Shown here piece by piece: positions 33,236 to 41,971 of a stretch of 64,000 bases of DNA. The notes beneath the pieces are model-generated. The model saw nothing but the letters and a program-made list of their open reading frames with translations, did not search any database and was not told where the DNA came from. Position 1 is the first letter of the stretch, and each line of letters starts with the position of its first letter. This stretch comes from Achromobacter spanius (lineage in GTDB: Bacteria > Pseudomonadota > Gammaproteobacteria > Burkholderiales > Burkholderiaceae_B), in the NCBI RefSeq assembly GCF_003994415.1, contig NZ_CP034689.1, positions 2,604,001 through 2,668,000 on the forward strand. Direction: 5' to 3'. The translations under genes were made by a program, and so were the position numbers.

Positions 33236-33885
33236 GGCGCGCAACCGCCATAGCGGCGTGCAGCCTCGGGTGTGATCAGCAGGGTAGCGGGTAGGCCGAA
33301 GCCGGGCGGCGGGGCGCCGATGGGCAGGCCGGCGAGAGACTCGCGCAACGCTGCCTCCATCTCGGGTCGGCCGGTGGCGTGGACCAACACGTTCGACAGG
33401 GAATGTTGTTGATCCAGGTCTACGCGTAACGCGACACGGTATTGGCCCGTGCGCAAGGCCGGGCGGGAGCACAGGGCGGTCAGCACCCGGGTCTGCAGCA
33501 GCCCATAGTATTGCTGTCGGGCGGCTTGCGAAATTGGCGGCACAGGGGCGGGTGGGGTGCGCGTGCGAGGCTGCAGCAGCAGCGCTTTCGGGGCGGTATA
33601 GCGGGCTTGCAGCTCGGTACCAGCCAGCATGCTTGTCAGCGCCTCGTGGGGGGTATAGCGGCCGGACAGCGCCGCCGCCATTTTTCCTGCCGTCTGCCCA
33701 CTGTCGTACAGCACGGAGTCTCCGGTTAACTGACTATATCGTTGCAAAGCATCATGTAGCGGCTGGCGTGGCCAGTCCAGGTCATAGGCCAAGACAGGAT
33801 CGTGGACGGTCGAGAGCTCGGCGCCTGCCGACGCCGACGAGACGATGGCAGCCCCGGTGGCCAAAGTCGCTAGAATTTTCCGCAT
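33232..33885 (-). CDS. Exported STN/TonB-C-like protein
   Basis: From ATG 33885 the 217-residue product has a signal peptide (MRKILATLATGAAIVSSASA) and a secretin/TonB short N-terminal (STN) domain (YDLDWPRQPLHDALQRYSQL, then SGRYTPHEALTSMLAGTELQ). The C-terminal part resembles the TonB C-terminal fold (QYRVALRVDLDQQHSLSNVL, ATGRPEMEAALRESLAGL). In classical cell-surface signalling an STN domain sits at the front of a TonB-dependent receptor and contacts FecR. Here it is a free periplasmic protein, coupled by overlap to the sigma gene. A longer start at 34002 would bury the signal peptide. Confidence 0.8.
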   Translation of the reverse strand: MRKILATLATGAAIVSSASAGAELSTVHDPVLAYDLDWPRQPLHDALQRYSQLTGDSVLYDSGQTAGKMAAALSGRYTPHEALTSMLAGTELQARYTAPKALLLQPRTRTPPAPVPPISQAARQQYYGLLQTRVLTALCSRPALRTGQYRVALRVDLDQQHSLSNVLVHATGRPEMEAALRESLAGLPIGAPPPGFGLPATLLITPEAARRYGGCAP

Positions 33886-34177
33886 GAGCCTCAGGCCAAT
33901 GTGCACGGCGGCGACGAGTAACCAGGGGGAAAAGCCTTGGCGAAACAGGGCATATCGCAAGAGAGTCAACGCAGGCCGACGCAAGGCGGCAAATAGGCTC
34001 ACATGCTAAGGGGCCGCGATGACAATTTTGCTACGGTGACATTACGCTTTTCGCAATCTGGTTATCTGAACCCAGCTGCACTTCTTGTCGGTGCCATCGA
34101 TATCGGCTCGAAACTCGGGCTTCCGGAATCGCCGCATCTGCCCGTCCCGCTCCATGCGAAAAAGCAGGAATGCCCGA

Positions 34178-34618
34178 TTATCGACCAGGTCGAGAGGCTT
34201 CACTGCGATGCGTCGCATCGCTCGTCGCCAGGTCGAAACCCTCGTCCAGCCAACCGGTGATTCCGCCGATCATCACCTTCACCGGCCGCCCCAACTGGGC
34301 AAATCGCATTGCGCCACGCGTCGCACCGTTGCAGTGCGGCCCGGCGCAGTACGTGACAAAGAGCGTATCCACGGGATAGTTCACGAGTTTCGATTCCACG
34401 ATCTTGCCGTGCGGCAGATTCAGCGCGCCCGGCACGTGTCCTTGCGCGAACAGGGCAGGGCTGCGGACATCAAGCAGAACGAAGCCGGGGGCGTCGCTGG
34501 CAAGCGCGCTGGCTACGTCCGAACAATCGGTCTCGAACTGCATTGCCGCGCGAAAGTGGGCAAGCGCGGCTTCACTGTGGGCGGCCGGGATCGCGGTGAC
34601 GGCGTTGGGGGTCGACAT
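34178..34618 (-). CDS. Rhodanese-domain protein
   Basis: The 146-residue protein is a single rhodanese domain: FVLLDVRSPALFAQGHVPGA, LNLPHGKIVE, and an active-site loop with Cys in FVTYCAGPHCNGATR, ending VMIGGITGWLDEGF. It would transfer sulfur or act as a thiol/persulfide sensor partner in the cytoplasm. ATG 34618 gives the natural start MSTPNAVTAI; a longer frame to 34681 reaches into the promoter. It is divergent from the FtrA-type regulator, with which it commonly pairs, and is probably its target. Confidence 0.9.
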   Translation of the reverse strand: MSTPNAVTAIPAAHSEAALAHFRAAMQFETDCSDVASALASDAPGFVLLDVRSPALFAQGHVPGALNLPHGKIVESKLVNYPVDTLFVTYCAGPHCNGATRGAMRFAQLGRPVKVMIGGITGWLDEGFDLATSDATHRSEASRPGR

Positions 34619-34743
34619 GGTTGGACTCTGTAGAAATGGTTCGGGAATAACGTGCCTGGAAAACCGATCCAGTAGCCTCATTCTGGCGGTTGGCGGCCAT
34701 CCGCGGTAGTGGCGTAATTGCCATTATTCGGTAAGATCCCGCC

Positions 34744-35772
34744 ATGGCTAATCATCTTGTCGTTGCGCTGGCTTACGACCGGCTTTGTACTTTCGAATTC
34801 GGGTGCGTGACGGAACTCTTCGCGCTGGAACGCCCCGAGCTGGGGGTCGATTGGTATCGTTTCGCCGTCTGCGCAAGCGAGCCCGGCCCGCTGCGCGCCG
34901 CCGGCGGCATCACGGTCGCCGCGCCGTACACGCTCAAGATGCTTGATCGCGCCGATACGATCGTGGTGCCCGGTTGGCGCGATGCCGACGAATTGCCGCC
35001 CGAGGCGCTGCTCAAGCGAATCCGCATGGCATACCAGCGCGGCGCGCGGCTATGTTCGATCTGCTCCGGCGTGTTCGTGCTGGCCGCGGCCGGCGTGCTC
35101 GACGGCAAGACCGTAACCACACATTGGCGATACGCCGAAACGCTGCAGCGTCGTTACCCGCAAGTGCGGGTTGAGCCGGATGCGCTCTACATCGATGAAG
35201 GCCAGATCATCACGTCGGCGGGCTCGGCGGCGGGGCTGGACATGTTGCTGCACCTGGTGCGGCGCGATTACGGCGGCGCCGTGGCGAACCGGGTCGCGCA
35301 GCGGCTGGTGGTGGCGCCGCACCGGGAAGGCGGCCAGGCGCAGTTTGTGCCGCGCCCCATGCCGCACGACGACAGCGGGCGTTTGACGAAGTTGATGGAC
35401 TGGATGCGCCAGCATCCCGCCTTGCCGCACACGCTGCGCGCTCTGGCGGAACGCGCCGCCATGAGCCCGCGCACGCTGCAACGGCAATTTCATGACGCTA
35501 CCGGCATGGCGCCGTATGAATGGTTGGTGCGCGAACGTGTGGCGGTGGCCCGTGAGATGCTTGAGGCGCAAACGCCCTTGCCGATCGGTCGTATTGCCGA
35601 GTTGGCAGGGTTCGGCTCGGAGGAGTCCATGCGCAGGCACTTTCGGCGCATCGTGCTGACTAGTCCGACTGCGTATCGCGAGAAATTTGGGCGGGGTGTG
35701 GCGCCGCTGAAACACGAGGCCGCGAGCGCCAGTCGGTTGCGTGATGCACGGGCTGGCTCCCGCTCTGGCTGA
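34744..35772 (+). CDS. ftrA: AraC-family regulator with DJ-1/PfpI domain (FtrA type)
   Basis: The 342-residue protein has an N-terminal DJ-1/PfpI (GATase1-like) domain (VVALAYDRLCTFEFGCVTEL, with the nucleophile-elbow-like LCSICSGVFVLAAAGVLDGK) and a C-terminal AraC double helix-turn-helix (LRALAERAAMSPRTLQRQFH, then LPIGRIAELAGFGSEESMRR). The full-length match, including EPDALYIDEGQIITSAGSAA, is characteristic of FtrA. It is divergent from the rhodanese gene across about 125 bases and likely regulates it. The effector is unknown. Confidence 0.92.
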   Translation: MANHLVVALAYDRLCTFEFGCVTELFALERPELGVDWYRFAVCASEPGPLRAAGGITVAAPYTLKMLDRADTIVVPGWRDADELPPEALLKRIRMAYQRGARLCSICSGVFVLAAAGVLDGKTVTTHWRYAETLQRRYPQVRVEPDALYIDEGQIITSAGSAAGLDMLLHLVRRDYGGAVANRVAQRLVVAPHREGGQAQFVPRPMPHDDSGRLTKLMDWMRQHPALPHTLRALAERAAMSPRTLQRQFHDATGMAPYEWLVRERVAVAREMLEAQTPLPIGRIAELAGFGSEESMRRHFRRIVLTSPTAYREKFGRGVAPLKHEAASASRLRDARAGSRSG

Positions 35773-35829
35773 TGCGTCAGTCATGCGCGAAAGCCAGAGC
35801 TTCCTTTGGCTAGCAAGCCCAACGAGCGC

Positions 35830-36201
35830 TCAGAAAATCTCGAAAGTCGATGCGCGCCCACTGCTTGCATTCTCTTTGACGCGTTCAGTGATGCGCTCTT
35901 GCACGAGTCGGGCAATTTCTTCCTTCTCCGCGGGCGTCATCGCTTCATATTCTTCTTTTGAGATGCCTAGCGACCGTAGCGTCATCTCAAAAAAACGCTC
36001 TTCGGCGGACATGCTCACATAATTGTGCAGATCCTGTTCAGCGGCGGACAGTGGGACAGGCGGTTTACCCATCTGGAATCGGTCCGTGTTGCGCTGGGAT
36101 TCTTCAAGCACATCAGCAAACGAGGCATTGGACGCACTGGCGCGCCCCTGTTTCGCCAGCGAGGCGCCAAGGCCCATGGTCGACAGTTCAACTCTGTTCA
36201 T
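35830..36201 (-). CDS. Hypothetical small acidic protein
   Basis: I do not recognise this 123-residue protein. The middle is charged and helical (LSAAEQDLHNYVSMSAEERF, then FEMTLRSLGISKEEYEAMTP, AEKEEIARLVQERITERVKE), ending in ASTFEIF. It has no signal peptide, TM segment or cysteine. The N-terminal 45 residues are Ser/Ala-rich and probably flexible. Codon use is less GC-rich than in the neighbours, with many AAA/GAA/TTC codons. It stands alone between ftrA (convergent) and a hairpin at 36263, possibly with its own promoter. The regular helical pattern supports it as a real gene. Confidence 0.6.
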   Translation of the reverse strand: MNRVELSTMGLGASLAKQGRASASNASFADVLEESQRNTDRFQMGKPPVPLSAAEQDLHNYVSMSAEERFFEMTLRSLGISKEEYEAMTPAEKEEIARLVQERITERVKENASSGRASTFEIF

Positions 36202-36712
36202 GGCTGTACCTATTGTTCCGGGTGACTAGCAGCACATTGAACGCCATCCGACATTGGCCCAAAACGCCGAACTCGGCGTTCTTTTCCGCTCACCTGTGCG
36301 CTTACACGGTAGTTCGCGCGCGATCTTGTCATGCGCATGAGCGGCGTTTCTGACGCCGAGCGAGGTGCGGTCATGGCCCGTCTTCTGAAGCGATTCCCGG
36401 TTGGGGTTATTCCCTGTTGGGTTGGGCTTGAACAGCTGGGGTGATTTCGGGTAAATAGCTGGGCAGCTTTCTGAATGGGGAAATACGCCGCAAAAAAATC
36501 CGCGGCATCCCCTAAATTTTCGGATTCGCCCGCCGATAACAGGGGTAGTCGGCTCACGGTTTTGTGACCATCCACGCACGTTCCATCGCGCGGAATTGTC
36601 AGCCCCGATTGAACAAGCATCTCGGCCCCTGGCAGGTCGGGCCGAAGGCTGTGCAATATTCCCGCCAGCCGTACCTATGTCAACACCAACCCTCCCACTC
36701 GAGACATTGCCC
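36202..36712. other. 511-bp intergenic region before the autotransporter
   Basis: No convincing gene. It contains the bidirectional hairpin at 36263-36285, a GGCGT/ACGCC hairpin near 36338-36352, a GCCGC (36487) / GCGGC (36502) stem with an A-rich loop, and more AT-rich DNA around 36400-36540. The autotransporter promoter must lie here. The hairpins do not match a riboswitch family that I know. A long minus-strand open frame through the region has no recognisable protein features. Confidence 0.5.
36263..36285. terminator. Possible bidirectional terminator hairpin
   Basis: AACGCCGA (36263-36270) pairs with TCGGCGTT (36273-36280), followed by CTTTT on the + strand and, on the minus strand, by TTTT. 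It lies between the orphan small gene and the autotransporter promoter region and could insulate one from the other. Confidence 0.4.
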
Positions 36713-39700
36713 ATGCGTACCCCCTCTGCCGTCCGCAAGCTGAAACTTAGCCCCGGCTATCTGGCGCTTGCTGCCGTCACTTGCATGCCGCTTGTTGCCA
36801 CCCCGTCATTTGCGGAGAGCCTGCTTGTGGGCAATGGCGGCAATGGCGGCGTGACGTCGGCGGGTGCGTCGGCGGGCGGTAGCGGCGGCGGCGGGGGTAT
36901 TGGCGGGGGCGGCGGTGGCGGCGGGAATGCCGTTGGTGGTGGCGCGGGAGGCGGAGTGGAGCGCGGAGGCGATGGACTCTCCAGCCCTGACTCGTCCGGA
37001 GGCAGCAGCGGCGGCGCCGGTGGCGCGTCGAGCACCGTGGGCGGACAGAGCGGCGTGGGCGGTGGTGGCGGCGCGGGCGGTCCAGCGGCACCCGCGGCCG
37101 GTGGAGGCAGTGGCGGTGGCGCGCTGGGTGCTGGCGGCGGCCTGGGCAACGGCGGTGCCGGCGGCGACGGCGGCAACATTGTCGGAACTGACGGAACGTC
37201 TGCCGGGGGTACCGCAGGCCAGGGCGCCCAGGCGGTTGGCTCGGGAACCATCAGCATCTCGACAAGCTACGACTACGTCGGCATTGGTGGCGGTGGCGGT
37301 GGCGCCAGCTTCGACGGTGAGGCCGGCGGTGATGGCGTGGCAGGCAGCCTGGGCGTCAGCAATGCGACCTTGACGGTAAACCATTCACTGCTGGTGGGCG
37401 GGGCGGGCGGAGGCAGCAGCGCGACGGGCGTCGGTGGCAGTGGCGGATCCGGCGCACTGACGTTGACGAACGCCACGCTTTCCGTGGCTGACACGCTTCT
37501 GATCGGCGGGTCGGGCGGGGGCGCGAGCGGTTCGCAGGCAGGTGGCCAAGGCGGCAGCGGCACGGTGACCGTGGAGGGCAATTCCACCCTGTCGTTCGGC
37601 AACGGGGCGCGGCTGGTGGTCGGCGGGGGAACGGGCGGCGGAGCCGGCGTGTTGAACCTGGGGCCGGGCACGGCAAACTTCGCGGGCGGCGGGGCGTTCA
37701 TCATCAACGCCAACGGCACGCTTAACATCGGAAGCGACACGGCCAACGCCACGATCGGCGGCGCGATCACCAACCTGACCACACTGGTCAATAACGGAAC
37801 CATCAATTTCAACCAGGCCGGGGCCTACCAACTGGCCTCGGACATCACAGGCTCTGGTTCCCTGGTGGTCAACGGCATCGGTGGTGTGACGCTTACCGGC
37901 GCCAACACGTATACGGGCGGAACGACCGTATCCGGGGGCCCCTTGTACATTGGCGCGGGCGGCGCCACGGGCTCTATCAGCGGCGATATCGTCAACAACT
38001 GGTCGGTCACCTTCAGCAGAAGCGGCACGGTCGAGTATGCGGACGACATGAGCGGCACCGGTTCGCTGGTCAAGTTGGGCACAGGCCTGCTGCGGCTGAC
38101 GGGGGCGACCACCACGGCAGGACAGATCTTGGCCAGCAACGGTTCCATGGAAGTGACGGGCCCGTTAGCGCGCTTGGGCAGTGCGACGTCGGACGTGTAC
38201 ATCGGCTCGGCCGGCGAGGCGGAAATTACCGTAAGCAACGGCGCACAAATGACGTCCCATGATGTGTGGGTCGGCTCTGCTTCCGGCGGTACCGCAATCG
38301 TGACGGGCGCGGATTCGACGTGGTCGGCCAACTACTTCGCGGTCGGTGGGGGCGCTAACGCGACCAACGAGTTGCATGTGCTGGACGGCGCCAGGTTGTC
38401 CACCGCGCGCAGCTTTGTCGGCGCCTACACGGATGGGTCCGCCCTGATCTCCGGCGCGAACTCGGTGTGGTCGAGCGATACCGCGCTGGTGATCGGCAAT
38501 CAAGCAGGCACGACCGGCACGGTGGTCGTGCAGAACGGAGCCACGGTGAGCGTCGCGCAGATCGAGCTCGGCGACGGCAGCGGGATCTTGCAGGTCAATG
38601 GCTCTGACGCTGACGGACGGGGCGTTCTGCGGACAGGGCCCGTTGTCAGGAAGGCCGGCAGCACGACAGGCACGATCGACTTCAATGGCGGCGTGCTGCG
38701 CGCGGCCACCTCGGAAGCGAACCTCTTGCAGGGCTTCAGCGCGGGCGACATCACGTTGGGCGCGGGCGGCATGTTCCTGGATTCCAACGGCTTCGACGTG
38801 GGTATCTCCGCCGTGCTGGACGGCAGCGGCCGGCTGAGCAAAACCGGCGTGGGCACACTGACGCTGTCCGGGGCCAACACGTATACGGGCGGCACCGCCG
38901 TGCAGGCGGGCACCTTGGTGGCGGGCGCGTCGCAGGTTTTCGGCGGTGGCGCCATGAACGTCAGCGCCGGCGCCACGCTGAATCTCAACGGCTATGGGCA
39001 GTCGCTTGGCGCGCTGTCAGGTGCGGGCACTGTGCAACTGGGCAGCGCCACGCTGACGCTGGGCGCCGACAACACCAGCACCACGTACTCGGGCACGCTC
39101 AACGGGTCTGGCGGATTGCTCAAGCAGGGCACCGGCGCGTTTACTTTGTCGGGCACCAGCACGTATACCGGCGCCACCCAGATCGACGCCGGTTCGTTGG
39201 TGGTGAACGGTTCCATCGCCAGCTCAGCCGTCACCGTCGGCAACGGCGCGCGGTTGGGCGGCAGCGGCACCGTGGGCGCCACTACCGTGACCGCGGGCGG
39301 CGTCATCGCGCCGGGTAATTCGCTGGGCAGCTTGCGGGTGGCGGGCAACTTTACGCTTGCCGCCGGCGCAACGCTGGACTACGAGCTGGGCGCGCCGGGG
39401 AACGATGCCTCGGCGCCAGGCGCCAGCGACCATCTGCAGGTTGATGGCGACGTGCAACTGGACGGCACCCTGGCGCTGAGCGACCCCGACAGCACCGCGG
39501 GGTTGGGTTATTACCGCTTGATCAGTTATGGCGGCCAACTCACCGGCAGCGGCCTGCAAATGGGCGCCATGCCGGCCTCGCTGTCCGCGTACGACGTGCG
39601 CCTGGTGTCTGAAGTGGCTGGCCACCTGGACCTGCGAGTCGGCGTCACGGGCAGCAATCTCCTGCAGACCTGGACGGGAGGCAATGGCACCTGGGACGCC

Positions 39701-41263
39701 ACGGCCACCAATTGGGTGAACGACGGCGGCACCGTGCCCGAAGCGTGGGCAGGCAATCACGCCGTCTTCCTGACGACGGGCGGCGGCACGGTAAGCGTGC
39801 AAGGAACGCAATCGTTCGCAGGCCTGCAGTTCGTGGCCGACGGCTACCGCCTGAACGGCACCGGCGCTTTGGAAACGCGCGCGGGTGGCAGCGAACTCCG
39901 GGTCCTGGGCGGCGCGACCGCCGTGATCGATACGGTGATATCCGGCGCGGGCGGCATCGACAAGACTCAAGGCGGCACGCTGGTTCTCAACGGCGCAAAC
40001 ACCTACGCTGGCGGCACCACCGTTTCCGCGGGCGTGCTGGCGGTGTCCGACGACGCCAACCTGGGCGCAGCCGGCACCGGCGTGACGCTCAACGGCGGCA
40101 CGCTGCGCATTGCCGATGCCGCCTATACAGGCACCGGGCGCGGCCTGACGCTGGACGCCGCGGGCGGCGCGCTTGACCTGACGAATGCTTTCACCCTGCA
40201 AGGCGCCGTGTCCGGCGGGGGCGCGCTCAACAAAATCGGGGCGGGCATGTTGACGCTGGCTTCGGATAGCAGCGCCTATACCGGCACGGCCACCGTGTCG
40301 GCAGGAGGGCTGACGCTGGCCGAGAACGCCCGCCTGGGCGGCACCCTGCAGGTCGCGTCGGGCGCCATGCTGGCGGGCGCCGGCACCCTGGGGTCGGCCA
40401 CTATCTTGGCGGGCGGCGTGCACGCGCCGGGCGGCGACGGCATCGGCACACAGACTTTTTCCGGCGACTACGTCAACCACGGCACGCTGCGCATCAACGC
40501 CACCCCCACCACGCACGACAGCGTGGTGGTGGCGGGCGGAGTCGACATCACGGGTGCCACCCTGGACCTGCGCCTGTCGCCCGCGGACGCGTCGGCCTGG
40601 AACGCCGACACCGGCCCCTACACCTTGATTGCCAAGCAGAGCGCCGGCGCGGTCGCGGGCGGGTTCGCCGCGGTGAACAATCCCCTGCTGTTCCTGGATG
40701 CCTCGGTCAATACGGCGGGCGATGACGGCAACGACGTGACCCTGACGCTGGCGCGTAACGACCGCAGCCTGGCAAGCGCCGCGCAAACGCCCAACCAGCG
40801 CGCCGTGGCGGCGGCCATCGACAGCCTGCCGCAAAGCCATGAGGTCTGGCGCAGCGTCATGCTGAGCAGCGATGCCAGCCAGTTGCTGCAAGCCCTGAAC
40901 CAATTGTCCGGCGATACGCACGCTGGCGTGGCGTCTGGTTTGATGAGCGCCGCGCCGTTCACCACGCAGGCCGGATTGGCCCGCTTGCGCACCAACCTGT
41001 CGGCGCCGATGCTGTCGGGCGGGTTCAGCGCGCAGGCTGGCATGTCGGACGCGCCACCGTCAGCCGCGATGCTGCCTCGGTCCGGCGCCTCGCCGCTGTG
41101 GGCGCAGGTAATCGGAGACCGTCAACGCCTGCGCGGCGACGGTAACGCGCCGGGCGCGGATCAAAGCAGCACCGGCGTCGTGGTGGGGGGGCGACGTTGG
41201 CGTAGGGCAGGGGTGGCGCGTCGGCGGCGCCTTCGGCTATACGGATGCCCGCTTGAGTCCTGA
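36713..41263 (+). CDS. Autotransporter adhesin, passenger and start of barrel (frameshifted)
   Basis: The 1,516-residue frame has a signal peptide (KLSPGYLALAAVTCMPLVAT, then PSFAES). Next is a glycine-rich region at about residues 40-210 (runs of GGxGGG). Several autotransporter-associated strand repeats of the form VTLTGANTYTGGTTV, TLTLSGANTYTGGTAV, TFTLSGTSTYTGATQI and VLNGANTYAGGTTV follow. The end reads into a type V barrel domain (SPLWAQVIGDRQRLRGDGNA). At 41185-41191 seven G shift the frame, giving GGRRWRRAGV instead of GGDVGVGQGW and stopping at 41263. Six G would join it to the rest of the barrel (to 41918). ATG 36713 gives the best signal peptide; ATG 36677 is possible. Confidence 0.82.
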   Translation: MRTPSAVRKLKLSPGYLALAAVTCMPLVATPSFAESLLVGNGGNGGVTSAGASAGGSGGGGGIGGGGGGGGNAVGGGAGGGVERGGDGLSSPDSSGGSSGGAGGASSTVGGQSGVGGGGGAGGPAAPAAGGGSGGGALGAGGGLGNGGAGGDGGNIVGTDGTSAGGTAGQGAQAVGSGTISISTSYDYVGIGGGGGGASFDGEAGGDGVAGSLGVSNATLTVNHSLLVGGAGGGSSATGVGGSGGSGALTLTNATLSVADTLLIGGSGGGASGSQAGGQGGSGTVTVEGNSTLSFGNGARLVVGGGTGGGAGVLNLGPGTANFAGGGAFIINANGTLNIGSDTANATIGGAITNLTTLVNNGTINFNQAGAYQLASDITGSGSLVVNGIGGVTLTGANTYTGGTTVSGGPLYIGAGGATGSISGDIVNNWSVTFSRSGTVEYADDMSGTGSLVKLGTGLLRLTGATTTAGQILASNGSMEVTGPLARLGSATSDVYIGSAGEAEITVSNGAQMTSHDVWVGSASGGTAIVTGADSTWSANYFAVGGGANATNELHVLDGARLSTARSFVGAYTDGSALISGANSVWSSDTALVIGNQAGTTGTVVVQNGATVSVAQIELGDGSGILQVNGSDADGRGVLRTGPVVRKAGSTTGTIDFNGGVLRAATSEANLLQGFSAGDITLGAGGMFLDSNGFDVGISAVLDGSGRLSKTGVGTLTLSGANTYTGGTAVQAGTLVAGASQVFGGGAMNVSAGATLNLNGYGQSLGALSGAGTVQLGSATLTLGADNTSTTYSGTLNGSGGLLKQGTGAFTLSGTSTYTGATQIDAGSLVVNGSIASSAVTVGNGARLGGSGTVGATTVTAGGVIAPGNSLGSLRVAGNFTLAAGATLDYELGAPGNDASAPGASDHLQVDGDVQLDGTLALSDPDSTAGLGYYRLISYGGQLTGSGLQMGAMPASLSAYDVRLVSEVAGHLDLRVGVTGSNLLQTWTGGNGTWDATATNWVNDGGTVPEAWAGNHAVFLTTGGGTVSVQGTQSFAGLQFVADGYRLNGTGALETRAGGSELRVLGGATAVIDTVISGAGGIDKTQGGTLVLNGANTYAGGTTVSAGVLAVSDDANLGAAGTGVTLNGGTLRIADAAYTGTGRGLTLDAAGGALDLTNAFTLQGAVSGGGALNKIGAGMLTLASDSSAYTGTATVSAGGLTLAENARLGGTLQVASGAMLAGAGTLGSATILAGGVHAPGGDGIGTQTFSGDYVNHGTLRINATPTTHDSVVVAGGVDITGATLDLRLSPADASAWNADTGPYTLIAKQSAGAVAGGFAAVNNPLLFLDASVNTAGDDGNDVTLTLARNDRSLASAAQTPNQRAVAAAIDSLPQSHEVWRSVMLSSDASQLLQALNQLSGDTHAGVASGLMSAAPFTTQAGLARLRTNLSAPMLSGGFSAQAGMSDAPPSAAMLPRSGASPLWAQVIGDRQRLRGDGNAPGADQSSTGVVVGGRRWRRAGVARRRRLRLYGCPLES

Positions 41264-41918
41264 CCAGCGCTCGGCCACCGCCAAGACGCAGAGCTACACC
41301 GCAACGATCTACGGCGGCAAGTCCTTTGCCACGGGCGCGGGCGCCGTGAACGTTCTGGCGGGCGCGGCCTACAGCTGGCACGACATCGACACGCGCCGCC
41401 AGATTCGCTACGGCAGCCTGGACCAGACGCTGAAAGCGAACTACAGCGGCAACACCACGCAGTTATTCGCCGAAGCGGGATATTCCCTGGCGGTGGCGCC
41501 CACCGTCACGCTAGAGCCCTTTGTCGGCCTGTCGTGGAGCCAATTGCGCGTGCGTGGCTTCTCTGAATCGGGCGGATCCGCGGCCCTGTCCGGCCGCGCC
41601 CAGACGCAGGACAGCACCAGCACGCTGGCGGGGCTGCGCGGCCAATGGTCGCCCGCGCAATCCGCCATCGTGCTGCGCGGCATGCTGGGCTGGCGCCACG
41701 CCTATGGCAGCCTGCAGCCGACGCAGACGCTGGCTTTCGACCAGGGGGCTTCGTTTTCCGTGGCGGGCGCGCCCATCGCGCGGGACGCGGCCCGCATTGA
41801 ACTGGGCGCCGACCTTGTCGCGGTGCGCAACATGACGGCGGGCCTGAGCTACGGCGGGGAATTCGGAGGTGGCAACCGTCAACACACGGGGTCGGTGGAC
41901 GTGCGCTGGAAGTTCTGA
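41253..41918 (+). CDS. Autotransporter beta-barrel domain, separated by frameshift
   Basis: This frame (open from about 41192) reads the remaining barrel of the autotransporter: YGGKSFATGAGAVNVLAGAA, LFAEAGYSLAVAPTVTLEPF, VGLSWSQLRVRGFSESGGSA, GLSYGGEFGGGN, and the terminal aromatic SVDVRWKF typical of outer-membrane barrels. The first ATG in frame is at 41253, but the true start is upstream in the passenger gene. It has no signal peptide and would not function alone; the one-base G7 tract at 41185-41191 separates the two parts. Confidence 0.75.
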   Translation: MSPDQRSATAKTQSYTATIYGGKSFATGAGAVNVLAGAAYSWHDIDTRRQIRYGSLDQTLKANYSGNTTQLFAEAGYSLAVAPTVTLEPFVGLSWSQLRVRGFSESGGSAALSGRAQTQDSTSTLAGLRGQWSPAQSAIVLRGMLGWRHAYGSLQPTQTLAFDQGASFSVAGAPIARDAARIELGADLVAVRNMTAGLSYGGEFGGGNRQHTGSVDVRWKF

Positions 41919-41971
41919 CGAGTTCAGCAGCGGGTGTCGGCGGGTGCGGTACGCACCTCAGTGATCAGCCG

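Noticed and set aside
36340..36600. Structured intergenic DNA considered as a riboswitch (c-di-GMP or cobalamin type).
   Set aside because: Conserved core motifs of those riboswitches are missing; only simple hairpins are seen.
36226..36738. Minus-strand frame of 170 codons before the autotransporter.
   Set aside because: It crosses hairpins and the autotransporter start, has irregular codon use and no recognisable features.
36830..37345. Regular GGC/GGT repeats that could suggest a CRISPR-like or satellite array.
   Set aside because: They are in frame and encode the Gly-rich passenger; there are no constant repeats with unique spacers.
39224..40921. Long minus-strand frame (565 codons) opposite the autotransporter.
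   Set aside because: It consists of Arg/His/Gly/Gln-rich low-order sequence mirroring the autotransporter repeats, with no signal or motif.
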